A stretch of 64,000 nucleotides of DNA from an uncultured Mycoplasmatales bacterium (GTDB lineage: Bacteria > Bacillota_I > Bacilli_A > Mycoplasmatales > Mycoplasmoidaceae), in NCBI GenBank assembly GCA_910578525.1, contig CAJTRF010000002.1, positions 1 to 64,000 on the forward strand. The letters are read 5' to 3'. Positions 10,398 to 21,081 of this stretch are shown piece by piece. The notes beneath the pieces were generated by a model. It was given only the letters and a program-made list of their open reading frames with translations. It ran no database searches and had not been told where the DNA came from. Position numbers and translations under genes: made by a program. Within the stretch, counting starts at the first letter, position 1. Each line of letters begins with the position of its first letter.

Positions 10398-10820
10398 CTA
10401 TTTCTTATCTGATTTTTGCTTTTTAGCACCATAAGCAGAACGCTGTTGGTTTCTCTTAGCTACACCTTGTGTATCTAAAACACCACGAACAATGTGGTAA
10501 CGTACACCTGGTAAGTCTTTTACACGACCACCACGGATTAGTACAATACTGTGTTCTTGAAGGTTGTGACCTTCACCACCAATATAAGCTAATACTTCTT
10601 GTTTGTTTGTTAACTTAACCTTAGCGTATTTACGTAAAGCTGAGTTAGGTTTTTTAGGAGTCATGGTACCAACTCTGGTACATACTCCTCTTTTTAATGG
10701 AGAAGGTTTATACTTCTCTGTGTTTTTGATTGAATTGAAAGAACTATTCAAAGCAGGAGATTTACTCTTCTTTGATTTAGATTTTCTTTCTTTTCTAATT
10801 AATTGTGCGATTGTTGGCAT
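10398..10820 (-). CDS. rpsL: 30S ribosomal protein S12
   Basis: Decoding-centre protein. ATG at 10820 is chosen because it is preceded by AAGAAAGGA and gives the family start MPTIAQLIRKER; an upstream in-frame ATG at 10916 adds a non-homologous extension. 140 residues. The TPKKPNSALRK motif and the C-terminal GVLDTQGV are intact. First gene of rpsL-rpsG-fusA, with a TATAAT box on the minus strand at 10868-10863. Confidence 0.97.
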   Translation of the reverse strand: MPTIAQLIRKERKSKSKKSKSPALNSSFNSIKNTEKYKPSPLKRGVCTRVGTMTPKKPNSALRKYAKVKLTNKQEVLAYIGGEGHNLQEHSIVLIRGGRVKDLPGVRYHIVRGVLDTQGVAKRNQQRSAYGAKKQKSDKK

Positions 10821-10956
10821 ATTTCCTTTCTTATTTTTCTTGACAACTACTTTGTGTGTATCATTATACAAAAAAAATGGAAATTTGCATAAATTGTTTG
10901 TAATATCGAAAGACAAATATATAACTTTATAAAAATGTGAAGGGAAATCAGTAAAA

Positions 10957-13089
10957 CTACAAAGTATTATTAATATACTTTCTAATTCAATTTCAATCAG
11001 GATTATTATTTCTATCTACAGGTAATTTAATCACTTCATTCATTAAAACATCTTTTGTTAAAGATTTTCCATGTGAATAAATTGGTTTTCAACTTAAACT
11101 ACAAATTTTAGCTATAAAAATTCCTATTTCTTTTGAAATTTCAAAATTCAAAGGTTGTAAAACCAATACAGAGCTAGTTGCACAAAATTCTCTATCTTGA
11201 TAATATGTCATTCCTGCACCACCATCTCCTTGAGTTACAACAGTAATCTTTTTGCCATCAAATATTTTTTTAGGATTATCTACATACCCACCAATACCAT
11301 TATTATTTTTTTTAGCATTTACACAAGGCATATAACTTTCATTACCATTTTTATCTATACTATCTTTACCTTTACCTTCAATAGTAAATAGTTCACTAAT
11401 CTTAAATTCTTTTCAAGAGTTAGTATTTAATGGAACATCTGATACAAAAATATTTAAAGTCAAATTCCCATTATTTCTAGATAACACATCCATTAAATCT
11501 ACATTAATTAAATTAAAGTCAATCTTAGCTTTTAAAAAGTCAATCTTAGCTAATTTATTGTAATCAAATCTCTTTTCAATAAGTCAATCATCTAAAAAAG
11601 TTACATTTTCAACTATAGGTTGCTGTCTAAAAAACTCTTCTGTTTTTTCTTTATTATTAATGTTTACTCTACCATTTCTTGTTTTAATTTTAAAACCATC
11701 ATCACTAAAATCATATTTTTCAATAGTTTGAATTTCTCTAACTTCGTGAGCTTTAAAAATTAAAATACAGGTATCTGTTCCAGCGTTTGGTTGGAATAAA
11801 TCTTTAGGAAGTTTAATACTTTTTAATAAACTATGTTTTAAAAGAATTTGTTTTCTTATTTTTTTTCATTCTCTTCCCAAAGCACAAGAAATTGGTAGAA
11901 TAGTTGCGCACAACCCGTCTTGTTTCATATTGTTTAAAGTTTGAAAAACAAACTCTAATTCAGGGATATCTTGACTAAAAGGTGGATTCATTAATACTTT
12001 GTTATAACAATTTCTTAATCTAGGCAATCGTCTAAAACAATCATCATTAAAAATATTGCTTGCACCATCACCGTGTAACATCATATTAATTCCAGCAAGA
12101 GTGGCGTTAAAGTCATTATCTTCAATTCCTAATACACGATTTTCTTTAACATCTCTTCTTTCATCTTCTGTTTCACATTCGTTCAACATATTTGCCATTG
12201 CGTTAGTTAGAAATGTTCCTGACCCACAAGTAGGGTCTAAAATAACGTCATTTTTAGAACAATTAATTAATCTATACATTAATTGAGCAATATGATCAGG
12301 GGTAAATACTTCTCCTTTTTCATTAGCATTAGCTGAATTTCAATGTCTAAAAACTTTCAAGAAGTTGTTCATTGTGTCGTGACCAACTCTTTCACTAACA
12401 TTAATAAAGTTGTAAATTGTAGATATTTCCGAAATTATCATTAATAAATTCTCAAATTTACACTTATTTAAAGTACTATCGCCTAATACTGTTTTAAGAA
12501 ATTCTTTCTTTTGTCTTCTTTCTAAAGGTGTATCAGAGATAACTTCTTCGATACCCATCTTGACATTTCTTAAAATCCCAGCTGTAGTAGTGTGATCTAT
12601 TTGTTGGTTAAATTTTAAACATAACATTACTGCTCCAATAAATGGAACATTCATTTGTTTATCAATTCTTGCAGATCTAAACATATTAGCAAGTTTTTGA
12701 GCAGACTTTTCAACAATACTTTCATTAGTATGTTTGTTTTGAAAATATGTATCAATATAGTATTGATAACTTTGTGGTTCTCTCTCATTTTCTTTAAATT
12801 CGCCACGAATATAACATTTAAATACATCGCCTGAATACTTAAAACCTACAAAATTATCATTTTGTTCAAGATTCATATAATCTTCAAGTTGTCCAATAAA
12901 TGGTTGTTTTTCTGCTTTAGCGTCAAGAATAAATGTAACACCATCAGCATAATAATATCCATCTGGTTTTCTTGCTCAACCACCATCTTCTTGTGGTCTT
13001 GGATAAATAAACAGAGTTCCATCTGTTCTATTTTCAAGATTTAATATTCGAGAGAAAGCTCTGACAATTTGAAATTCAGATCTAGGCAT
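10957..13089 (-). CDS. Fused restriction-modification enzyme (nuclease, N6-adenine methylase, target recognition)
   Basis: One 710-residue frame. Residues ~40-60 hold D49 and D56-A-K58, which look like a PD-(D/E)xK nuclease core of the HsdR-N kind. The helical and methylase part has DPTCGSGTF (285 on, AdoMet site) and NPPF (368-371), the gamma-class N6-adenine MTase motifs. The last ~200 residues (from about SWKEFKISELF) resemble one target-recognition half of a type I specificity subunit. This domain order matches single-chain type IIG (BcgI-like) enzymes. The ATG at 13089 is the first possible canonical start, but the frame stays open upstream for about 15 codons, which read as plausible protein after an AGGAGG. 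No separate hsdS or hsdR lies nearby. Nuclease activity is inferred; it could be a methylase only. Confidence 0.8.
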
Positions 13090-13115
13090 AGAACGAAAAA
13101 ACTCTATAGGCTTAC

Positions 13116-13214
13116 CTACAAAGTTATTCCTCCTAATTTAAAAACTATTAAAGAGCAGTTACTCTCTCTCTCTCTCTCTCTCGAGCGCGAAGTTAAATTC
13201 TTGGTAATAGACAT
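13116..13214 (-). CDS. 32-codon leader reading frame through a GA repeat
   Basis: Starts at ATG 13214 after a good ribosome binding site (AAGGTGA) and reads MSITKNLTSRSREREREESN-like sequence through the dinucleotide repeat, ending at TAG 13118-13116. The stop is just past the AGGAGG in front of the restriction-modification gene. In the other two repeat registers translation would stop at a TAA directly after the repeat or at TAATAG soon after. The frame is a candidate translational switch; the peptide itself probably has no function. Confidence 0.45.
   Translation of the reverse strand: MSITKNLTSRSRERERESNCSLIVFKLGGITL
13162..13182. repeat. (CT/GA)10 dinucleotide repeat
   Basis: Ten and a half CT units on the + strand (GA on the minus strand) lie 73 bases upstream of the restriction-modification start codon, inside the 32-codon leader frame. 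Such a run is far from random in this sequence and is prone to slippage. Confidence 0.95.
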
Positions 13215-13288
13215 AATTTCACCTTAAACTGTTAATTCTTAATTTATAAAACAAGAGTTAAACACTTAGTATATTATAGTAAATTATA

Positions 13289-14914
13289 TTATTTCTCAAG
13301 AGGAATATTTGATAAGAATGGAAGAACAAAAATTGAAGCAAATGATAAAAAAGAAATGATTGTTCAAGGAGTTAAAAGAAACAACCATGCATTTGCATAT
13401 CAACATGCAACCAACATAAAACCACATAATATGCTCCAAACAAGTATATCAAAGCAAGAACCTTTAATAAAATCTTTAAAAGTAATTTTCTTATTATGTT
13501 TTATAGATACTTTAAATCTAATTTTTTTACCACATAGTAACATAAAGTATTCAAGTAATAAAGATGGCATTATAGATGTTGCTACAAAAGTTGAAACATA
13601 CGAAGTAATAAAAACTCTTATGACTGAGGATTTAGTAACGACAGCTTTACATGGCAATGTTAAGGCTGAAAGTACAAACAGAAAGATGTTCATTACAAAA
13701 ACAAAATAAGGAAAAGCAATATAAATTTCATTGCTGTCTAAAACGAACATCAATAGATAAGTTAATATAGTACTGATAAAAAAGTTAAATGTTATTAGAA
13801 AAATGCTAGTGGCTTGACAAAAAATTAATCATTTTTGTGAAAAATGAAATTTTGATTTCAAAATTTTGAAAAAGTAATTATGAAAAAATTGAAAAGCACC
13901 TCCCTCTCATCTTAAGTGTCTTTTTTTATAAGCATAGTAGTTAGGTGGAACTTCTTCTTTTGCAATGCAATTGCTAGTATAAATACATTCATAATTTAGT
14001 TTTTTGGCATCAATGGAAAGTGTTCAGTCTTCAGAAATAACATTCTTAATTCCCCCCCCATTCTTTGCAATCAAATCTTTTGATCACATGCAGGCATGGC
14101 CTGTACAAAGTGTTAATGAATATAAATTAGATATTTCGCCATCTATTCCTCAAAATTCTTTGCTTTCTTTGTCATTAGGAGTAATAAAATCTTGAAAATT
14201 ATTAGTATTATTAGTTATGGCATTGTTAAGACCCTGGACAATTCCGACATCTTTAAAACGCTCAAAATATTGAATAGTTTTTGAACATCATTTCTTTTCA
14301 ATATATGTATCTGAATCAAGAATTACATAATAATCAAAGTTATTAAGGAATTTTTTAAAAAAGAAATTAAGATTTCCTGATTTTGTTCTAGGACCACAAT
14401 TACCTCTTCTGATAACTTTTACACCATTCTCCTTACTAAATTTATCAATAATTGATATGAATTTGCTGCATGTTGAATCATCTAAAATAAACGCAACACA
14501 ATTTTTATTTATTTTTCCATCAAGAGTTTGCTGATTTAGCATTGTGTATGCGGCGTCAGGAATAAAATCATCTTTTGTTGTGTAAAGCAATGCAATCTTA
14601 GCGTTTGACAAATCTCTAAATTTTTTTAGAGATACAATCGATGTTGAAAAACTAAATGCTTTTTTACCTAAGAAAATAGAGATTATTGTGATTAATAAAC
14701 AAAGAATTCCAGGGTAAAAAAACAACGTTTGGGTTAACAAAGAAAATGAAATATATAAAATTACAGCTCAATTATTTCCAGATTTAAAGATAGCTAATAT
14801 TGAGTAGTAGTAAACTAAACTCATTAAAATTAGATAAATTAGCAAGGATGCATAACCAACAATGGCGCTTTTTTTATCTCTGTATTTTTTGAAACTAAAA
14901 TGAGCGTTTTTCAT
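13289..14914 (-). CDS. Membrane glycosyltransferase, family 2
   Basis: A 541-residue protein starting MKNAHFSFKKYRDK. Two membrane segments near the N-terminus are followed by a GT2 catalytic domain: DYYVILDSDTYIE (DxD metal and sugar-nucleotide site), GTGHA-like LCTGHACM, an ISEDW motif and RHLRW (the R/Q-x-x-R-W type motif of processive enzymes). Several C-terminal membrane helices follow. Likely makes a glycolipid or extracellular polysaccharide. The frame holds eight consecutive G (14051-14058) just before ISEDW; it is in frame here, so the gene is on. TGA is Trp at many sites. Substrate is unknown. Confidence 0.8.
14051..14058. repeat. C8/G8 homopolymer inside the glycosyltransferase
   Basis: Eight C on the + strand, coding Gly-Gly-Gly on the minus strand. 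By far the longest G/C run I noticed in this AT-rich window and a likely slippage site. Confidence 0.9.
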
Positions 14915-14994
14915 TAAGTTTTAAAAATCTTAAAACAAGATTGTGTTTTTATAATTATATTCTCATTGTTTCTTTAACATCAATATTAATTAAA

Positions 14995-15017
14995 TATAAT
15001 AATCCACATTATGGATT
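14995..15017 (+). promoter_or_regulatory. nanE promoter and start-site hairpin
   Basis: TATAAT at 14995-15000 ends 10 bases before the ATG, so the mRNA leader should be about four bases. Directly after the box, AATCCA (15001-15006) and TGGATT (15012-15017) form a hairpin that would include the start codon. No ribosome binding site is present. Confidence 0.5.
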
Positions 15018-15718
15018 ATTTCAAACGCACAAAAAAGACGCTTATTGTTTCTTGTCAAGCTGTTGATAAAGAACCATTAAATAATGTGAAGACAATTACT
15101 TTAATGGCTAAAGCTTGTATTGAAGGCGGAGCAACAAGTTTACGTCTTAGTCAAGTTCCTCACATTAGATCAATTAAAAGATTTATTAAAAGAAACAAAT
15201 TAAATATTCCTGTTATTGGAATAATTAAGCAAAAATATGAAGGCTCAGAAGTTTTTATTACACCAACTATTAAAGAAGTAAAAAAACTTCTTAGACTTAA
15301 GCCAGAAGTTATTGCTTTGGATGCAACTCTTAGAAAAAGACCAAAAGAATCTTTGGAAGAAATTGTTAAATTTATTAGAACAAATTATCCTAAACAAATC
15401 ATTATGGCTGATTGTTCTTGTAAAGAAGATGTTCTAAATGCTGACAGATTAGGATTTGATATCATTGGTACAACTTTAAGAGGATATACACAAGAAACAT
15501 CAGGAAAAAATAATTTACAAAATAATTTTGAATTTATTAAGTGATGTACAAAACATGTTAATGCAAAAGTTATTTTAGAAGGTGGAGTATGAGATCCACA
15601 AATTGCGGCTAATGCATTAAATAAAACAGATATTCATGCTATAGTCGTGGGTTCAGCCATAACTAGACCACTAGAAATAGTAAAAAAATATTTATCTGTT
15701 ATTAACAAAAACAAATAA
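15011..15718 (+). CDS. nanE: N-acetylmannosamine-6-phosphate 2-epimerase
   Basis: Converts ManNAc-6-P to GlcNAc-6-P in sialic acid or ManNAc use. 235 residues, normal. The catalytic lysine region GIIKQKYEG, DATLRKRP, ADCS and the acid residue in ILEGGVWDP are present; TGA is Trp in FIKWCT and GVWDP. The rest of the nan genes are not here. It is followed after 18 bases by a glucose-type PTS permease, suggesting that the pair handles an amino sugar (inference). Confidence 0.85.
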
Positions 15719-15727
15719 TGGTATACT
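15719..15727 (+). promoter_or_regulatory. PTS gene extended -10 box
   Basis: TG at 15719-15720, one base, then TATACT at 15722-15727. The ATG follows nine bases later, giving a near-leaderless mRNA. The same TGGTATA arrangement is seen before pyrB. Confidence 0.45.
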
Positions 15728-15736
15728 ATATAAATT

Positions 15737-18166
15737 ATGAAAATGAAATTTAACATATTCAAAAAGAAAAAAAATAAAGAATCCACAGGTGGTGGAGCAA
15801 GAGAAGTAATTGCTAAACTTTCTCGTGGTTTAATGTTACCAATTGCGATGTTACCAATTGCTGGATTATTCCTTGGTATTGGTTCAGCAATTGTGACTAA
15901 CTGTCCTAGCGGAAGTTTTGGTAATATTTTCGGAATGGTTATTAAAGCACCTGGTCAAGTTATCTTTGATAACTTAGCAGTGTTATTTGCTGTTGCAATT
16001 GCTATTACATTCACAGGAGATATCGGTGTTGCTGGTTTGTCTTCATTTGTAGGTTGAATTGTATTTTGTGCATTACAAAGCGCATTCATTATTACAAAAA
16101 CACATGTAAATGATGATGGTCTTGTAGTAACAGATTGGTATAGATTCTTGTTCTATACATTTGAAGGAAGCAAAGGAATAACAATGTTTAATTCTATCTT
16201 CACATCAAATGTTGGTATTAAATCATTATGTACATCAGTATTTGGCGGATTAACTGTTGGATTTACTGTTGCGATGTTATACAACAAATTTAAAAACATC
16301 CAACTTCCTCAAATTATTGGATTCTTCTCTGGAATCAGATTTATTCCAATTGTCACTTTCATGACAATGATTCCATTATCTATTTTATTTTCATTAGTAT
16401 GACCTGCAGTTGGTTTAGGATTATTCTATTTTGGACAAGCATTAGGATCATTATCAGGATATGGTGGTATTAATGCCTTCTTAAATGATTTTATTTCTCG
16501 TTCACTTGGCCCCTTTGGATTACACCATGCTTTCTATACACCATTATGATATACAGCAGTTGGTGGACAAGTAGATTTAACTGCTAACTTTATATTTGAT
16601 GGTCATGCATACATTAGTCTTGATGGTGTTAGTTATGCAAATTACACTTGAACTCAATTATGTGCATTATTAGGATATAACATTCCAAGCACAACAACAT
16701 CTATTCAAGGTGATCAACAAATTTGAATGTTCTTCCAAAACATTGCTGGAAAACAAATTTGAGTTGCAGATTCTACCTCTCCTGCGGCTGGTACTGCTTC
16801 ATTAGTTAGATTAACATTTGATAACTTATCTTTAAAAACAGGGTTAAAAGGTGTGTTTGCTGGTCAATACATGTCTGGTAGATATTCAATAATGATGTTT
16901 GCATTACCAGCAGCTGCTGCTGCAATGGTATTAACAATACCAAAAGGTGAAAATAGAAAAGTAGCAAGCTCAATTATTCTTTCTGCTGCTTTAACAAGCT
17001 TCTTAACTGGTATTACTGAACCATTAGAATTTACATTCTTGTTCTTAGCTCCTTGATTGTATTGAGGATTCCATGCAGTAATGTGTGGTTTCAGCGCTAT
17101 GTTCATGGTTATTCTTCATGCACATATGGGTATGACATTCTCTGGTGGTGTTATTGATTTCTTCATTTATGGTGTTTTACCAGATATATCAAAAATGGGT
17201 GCTAACTGTTACTGAGTAATAGTTGTTGGTTTAGTTCTTGCTGTAGCATACTTCTTTATGTTTTACTGAGCAATCAAACATTTTGACATCAAGACTCCTG
17301 GAAGAGATCCGAATGCAGGTGTAATTAAAATGTATACTAAGAAAGATTATTTAGCTAGAAAAGATGGACAATCTGTTGAAAATGATCCTATGGTTGTTTT
17401 AGCTGCTCAATTAATTAAAGCATATGGTGGTCAAGAAAATATTAAAAACGTTGATGCATGTATTACTAAATTACGTATCCAAGTAGCTGATAGATCTAAA
17501 ACAAATAAACAAAAGATTTTAGATTTAGGAGCACGTGGTGTTGTATACCCATCAAACCAATCTGTGTATGCTATTTTTGGTACTCAAGCAGATATTTTAA
17601 AAAATATTATTAAAGACATTATTAGTGGAAAAATTAAAGCTCCAGTCGTAAATGAAAATGCTCCAGTTGCAGCAACTAAAATTGAAAACAACAATTTAAA
17701 TAAGCAAACAGCAGGAGAAGTGGTAGTTTGCGCTCCTGCTAATGGAGAAATTGTTTCAACAAAGAAAGTAAAAGATTCTACTTTTAGTGAAAACATTATG
17801 GGAAAAGGATTTGCTATTATCCCAAATGACGGAAACTTTGTTGCTCCTATAACTGGTAAAGTTACATTAGTAAATAACCATGCTTATGCTATTGAAGCTA
17901 ACAACGGAGTTCAAGTGCTTGTACACATTGGTATTGATACAGTTAAAATAGCAAACCAAAAACCTTTTAATCATTTAGTTAAAGTTGGTGAACAAGTTAA
18001 AGCAGGTCAAAAAGTAGTAGAAGCTAATTTGGATTTAATTAAGAAAAATAAATTAGATACTATTACTCCTGTTGTTGTTCTTTCAGAATCTATTGGTAAT
18101 AGAAAATTATCAGAACCTATTTTTGGAAAAACTAATTCTGGAAAACAAATCTTAACTGTTAAATAA
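15737..18166 (+). CDS. ptsG: PTS EIICBA, glucose/N-acetylglucosamine type
   Basis: Sugar uptake with phosphorylation at the membrane. 809 residues. EIIC occupies about 1-530 with many membrane segments (FGLHHAFYTPLW, the GITEPLEF motif). EIIB follows with the phospho-cysteine in NVDACITKLRI, then a linker and EIIA with VLVHIGIDTV, the phospho-histidine site. The frame is interrupted by many TGA Trp codons. All three domains in one chain means only HPr and EI are needed. Sugar specificity cannot be read from sequence; the adjacent nanE hints at GlcNAc or ManNAc, glucose being equally possible. Confidence 0.88.
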
Positions 18167-18188
18167 TTCAATTTATACAAATTAATTT

Positions 18189-18216
18189 AAAAAAGGCTAT
18201 TCTCATAGTCTTTTTT
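18189..18216 (+). terminator. Terminator after the PTS gene
   Basis: Twelve-base arms (AAAAAAGGCTAT and ATAGTCTTTTTT, one wobble) with a TCTC loop and a T-run. Confidence 0.8.
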
Positions 18217-18291
18217 TATTTAATAAAATAATTTATAAAATTTGAATATTTATTTTATTAATATATTAAAATATATTAAAAGATAAAAATT

Positions 18292-19167
18292 ATGACAAAA
18301 CCAGAATTAATTAAAAAATTAAGAGAAATGACTCAAGCTGGAATAATGGATGTTAAGAAGGCTTTAGATGAAAATAATGATGATTTAGAAAAAGCAGCTG
18401 AATGATTAAGAGAAAAAGGAATAGCAAAAGCTGCTAAAAAAGCAAGTGCTATTGCAGCTGAAGGTATTACTTCAATTGGTGTTGAAGGAAACAAAGCTGT
18501 TATTTTAGAAATCAATTCACAAACTGATTTCGTTGCTAAAAACGAAATGTTCTTAGAATTAGCAAGCGCTATTAAAGCAGCTATTCTTACATCAGCTCCT
18601 GCTGATTTAAATGCTTGCTTACAAGTTAAACTTCCAACTGGAAATACAGTTGAACAAGCTTGTACAGAATTAACTTCAAAGATTGGAGAAAAAATTGTTT
18701 TAAGAAGATTTCAATTAGTAACAAAAGATGAAAATGATACTTTTGGTGCTTATGAACACTTTAACAAGAAGATTGCTGTTTTACTTGTATTAGCTAATAA
18801 AGTTGATCCAACAATTGGTAAGAATGTTGCTATGCATGCAGCCGCTATGGCTCCAAAATTCATGGATAGAAATAGTGTAGATCAAGTTTGATTAGAGAAT
18901 GAATCAAAGATTTTAAAAGAACAAACAATTGCTGAAGGTAAGCCAGCAGACAAAGCTGAAATGATAGTTAAAGGAAGAATTAACAAATCAATAGCTGAAG
19001 TTTGTTTAACAGAACAAAACTTTGTAATTGATCCATCTAAAAAAATTAATGAATACTTAAAACAAAACAACACTTCATTAAAAGCTTATTACAGATATGA
19101 AGTAGGTGAAGGAATCGAAAAGAAAGTTGAAGACTTTGCAGCTGAAGTTGCTAGCCAAATGAAATAG
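18292..19167 (+). CDS. tsf: Elongation factor Ts
   Basis: Nucleotide exchange factor for EF-Tu. The start at 18292 gives MTKPELIKKLREMTQAGIMD, the family N-terminus; 291 residues. The TDFVAKNE motif that contacts EF-Tu is present. TGA is Trp at two places. It leads a Firmicute-type gene order; rpsB is not upstream, the PTS gene is. Confidence 0.96.
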
Positions 19168-19169
19168 TT

Positions 19170-19880
19170 ATGCAAAAGCCTAATATTATTGTTAAACTTT
19201 CAGGTGCAGCATTAAGAGATAAAAGTTCTGATGCTGTATTATCTGGTAAGAAATTATTGAATCTTGCTAAACAATTAATTTCTTTATCTAAAAAATATAA
19301 CATTGGTGTTATTGTAGGTGGTGGTAATATTTGAAGGGGCCAAGATGCAAATGCTAATTTATATGATATTGATCAAGCCCACTACATGGGGATGTTAGCA
19401 ACAGTTATTAACTCTATTGCTTTAAAAGAAGTTATTAAAAAACAAAATGCTAAAGCATGTGTTTACTCATTAGTAGATATGCCAAAAGTGGCTTACACAT
19501 ACAACCTAGATGATGTTAAGGAACATTTAAATAATGGCTACATTTGCATTTTTGCAGCAGGTACTGGCTCTCCTTACTTTTCAACTGACACAGGTGCCGC
19601 ATTACATGCAGCTGAAATTAATGCTAAATGCATTTTAGTTGGAAAAGACGGAGTAGACGGTGTTTATTCAGATGATCCTAATAAAAATAAGAATGCTAAG
19701 AGATTTGATAAATTAACATATGATCAAATCATTAAAATGGATTTGAAAGTAATGGATATGACATCAATTACTTTCTGTAAAAATAACAATATTAAGCTTG
19801 TTGTCTTTAACAACAACCAAGACAATGGTATTTTAAAAGCTGTTGCTGGTAAAACTAAAACTACAATTATTACAAAATAA
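19170..19880 (+). CDS. pyrH: UMP kinase
   Basis: Phosphorylates UMP to UDP. 236 residues from ATG 19170, two bases after the tsf stop. KLSGAALR, VGGGNIWRG, the GTGSPYFSTDT loop and GVDGVYSDDP are typical of the hexameric bacterial UMP kinase. It takes the UMP made by the pyr operon toward UTP and CTP. Confidence 0.95.
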
Positions 19881-19882
19881 CT

Positions 19883-20434
19883 ATGGAATGAAATCAATTA
19901 AAAGAACAATTTGAATTAGAAGCAATTGCTCCTATGGAATGAATGCAAAACGAATTTAAAAAAATTCGTTCTGGTCGTGTTTCATTATCTATCCTAGATA
20001 ATGTTAAAGTTAATGCATATGGTGAATTTATGCCATTAAACCAAATAGCTAACTTACAAATCGTTGATGCTAGACAAATTTTAATTAAACCATATGACAA
20101 GTCACAAGTTCATGATATTGCAAAAGCTATTAGTATTGCTAACATTGGAGTTAATCCCCAAATCAATCCTGATAACATTAGATTAATCTTCCCACCACAA
20201 ACAGAAGAAAATAGACGTGATAATGTTAAAAAAGCTAAACAAATTTTAGAGCAAACTAAAAACAAGATTAGAGACATTAGAAAAGATGTTCAAAGTACAT
20301 TTAAGAAACTAGATGGAATGTCTGAAGACACATTAAGATACTTTGAAGAAGAACTTAATAAGTTAACTAAAGACTATAACAACAAATTAGAATCTTCTTA
20401 CGAATCTAAAGAAAAAGAATTAATGAGCATGTAA
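19883..20434 (+). CDS. frr: Ribosome recycling factor
   Basis: Splits post-termination ribosomes with EF-G. 183 residues starting MEWNQLKEQFE, two bases after pyrH; the upstream ATG is preferred over 19943 because it completes the first helix. KIRSGRVSLSILDNV and the C-terminal DIRKDVQSTFKKLDG helix are typical. Confidence 0.95.
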
Positions 20435-20436
20435 TT

Positions 20437-21081
20437 ATGCCTAAAAACATAAACATAGGCATAATTTTAGACGGCAACGGTCGTTGAGCAACAAGTAAAA
20501 ATCAACCAAGAACTTTTGGTCATAAAAAAGGGGTTGATGCTCTTAAAAATTTAGTAAATGAAATTGTTAAGCAAAAGCTTAATATTAAATGGCTATCAGT
20601 TTTTGCTTTTAGTACAGAAAACTGAAGTCGTCCGCAACCAGAAGTTAAATATTTAATTAAATTACTTTCTGATTCATTAAGTAATGAATTAATTAATAAA
20701 TTACAAGAACTTAATATTAAATTTGTATGAACAGGCTTTGATGATAAACTTCCTAAAAATTTGTTAACTAAAATAAAGACCATTCAAACAAAAACAAGTA
20801 AAAATACAGGATTAATTTTAAATGTTGTATTTAATTACAGTGGAAGAAAAGATATTGAATACGGATTAAAACACAAAAAATTATTTTCATCTAATATTCC
20901 TGATATTGATTTATTAATCAGAACAGGAAATGAAAAAAGAATAAGTAACTTTCTTTTATATCAATTAGCTTATTCGGAAATAATTTTTGAAAAAACAATG
21001 TGACCAAACTATAAGATTAGTAATCTTAAATCTAATATAATAGAATACAACAAAAGACATAGAAGGTTTGGAAAAATATAA
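20437..21081 (+). CDS. uppS: Undecaprenyl diphosphate synthase (cis-prenyltransferase)
   Basis: Builds a long-chain cis-polyprenyl diphosphate from isopentenyl diphosphate. 214 residues, a little short. LDGNGRWA (catalytic Asp), VFAFSTENW and DLLIRTGNEKRISNF are present. In a cell without a wall the product may serve as a glycan carrier lipid. Its last base is the first of the cdsA start codon. Confidence 0.9.

Noticed and set aside
10821..10916. N-terminal extension of S12
   Set aside because: The extension matches no S12; a ribosome binding site and the family start MPTIAQL place the start at 10820.
11197..11391. Open frame on the + strand rich in Thr and Phe
   Set aside because: Antisense shadow of the target-recognition region of the restriction-modification gene; no start signals and low-complexity product.
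13356..13709. 117-codon open frame on the + strand
   Set aside because: It is antisense to the C-terminal membrane part of the glycosyltransferase, which has continuous motifs and frame on the other strand.
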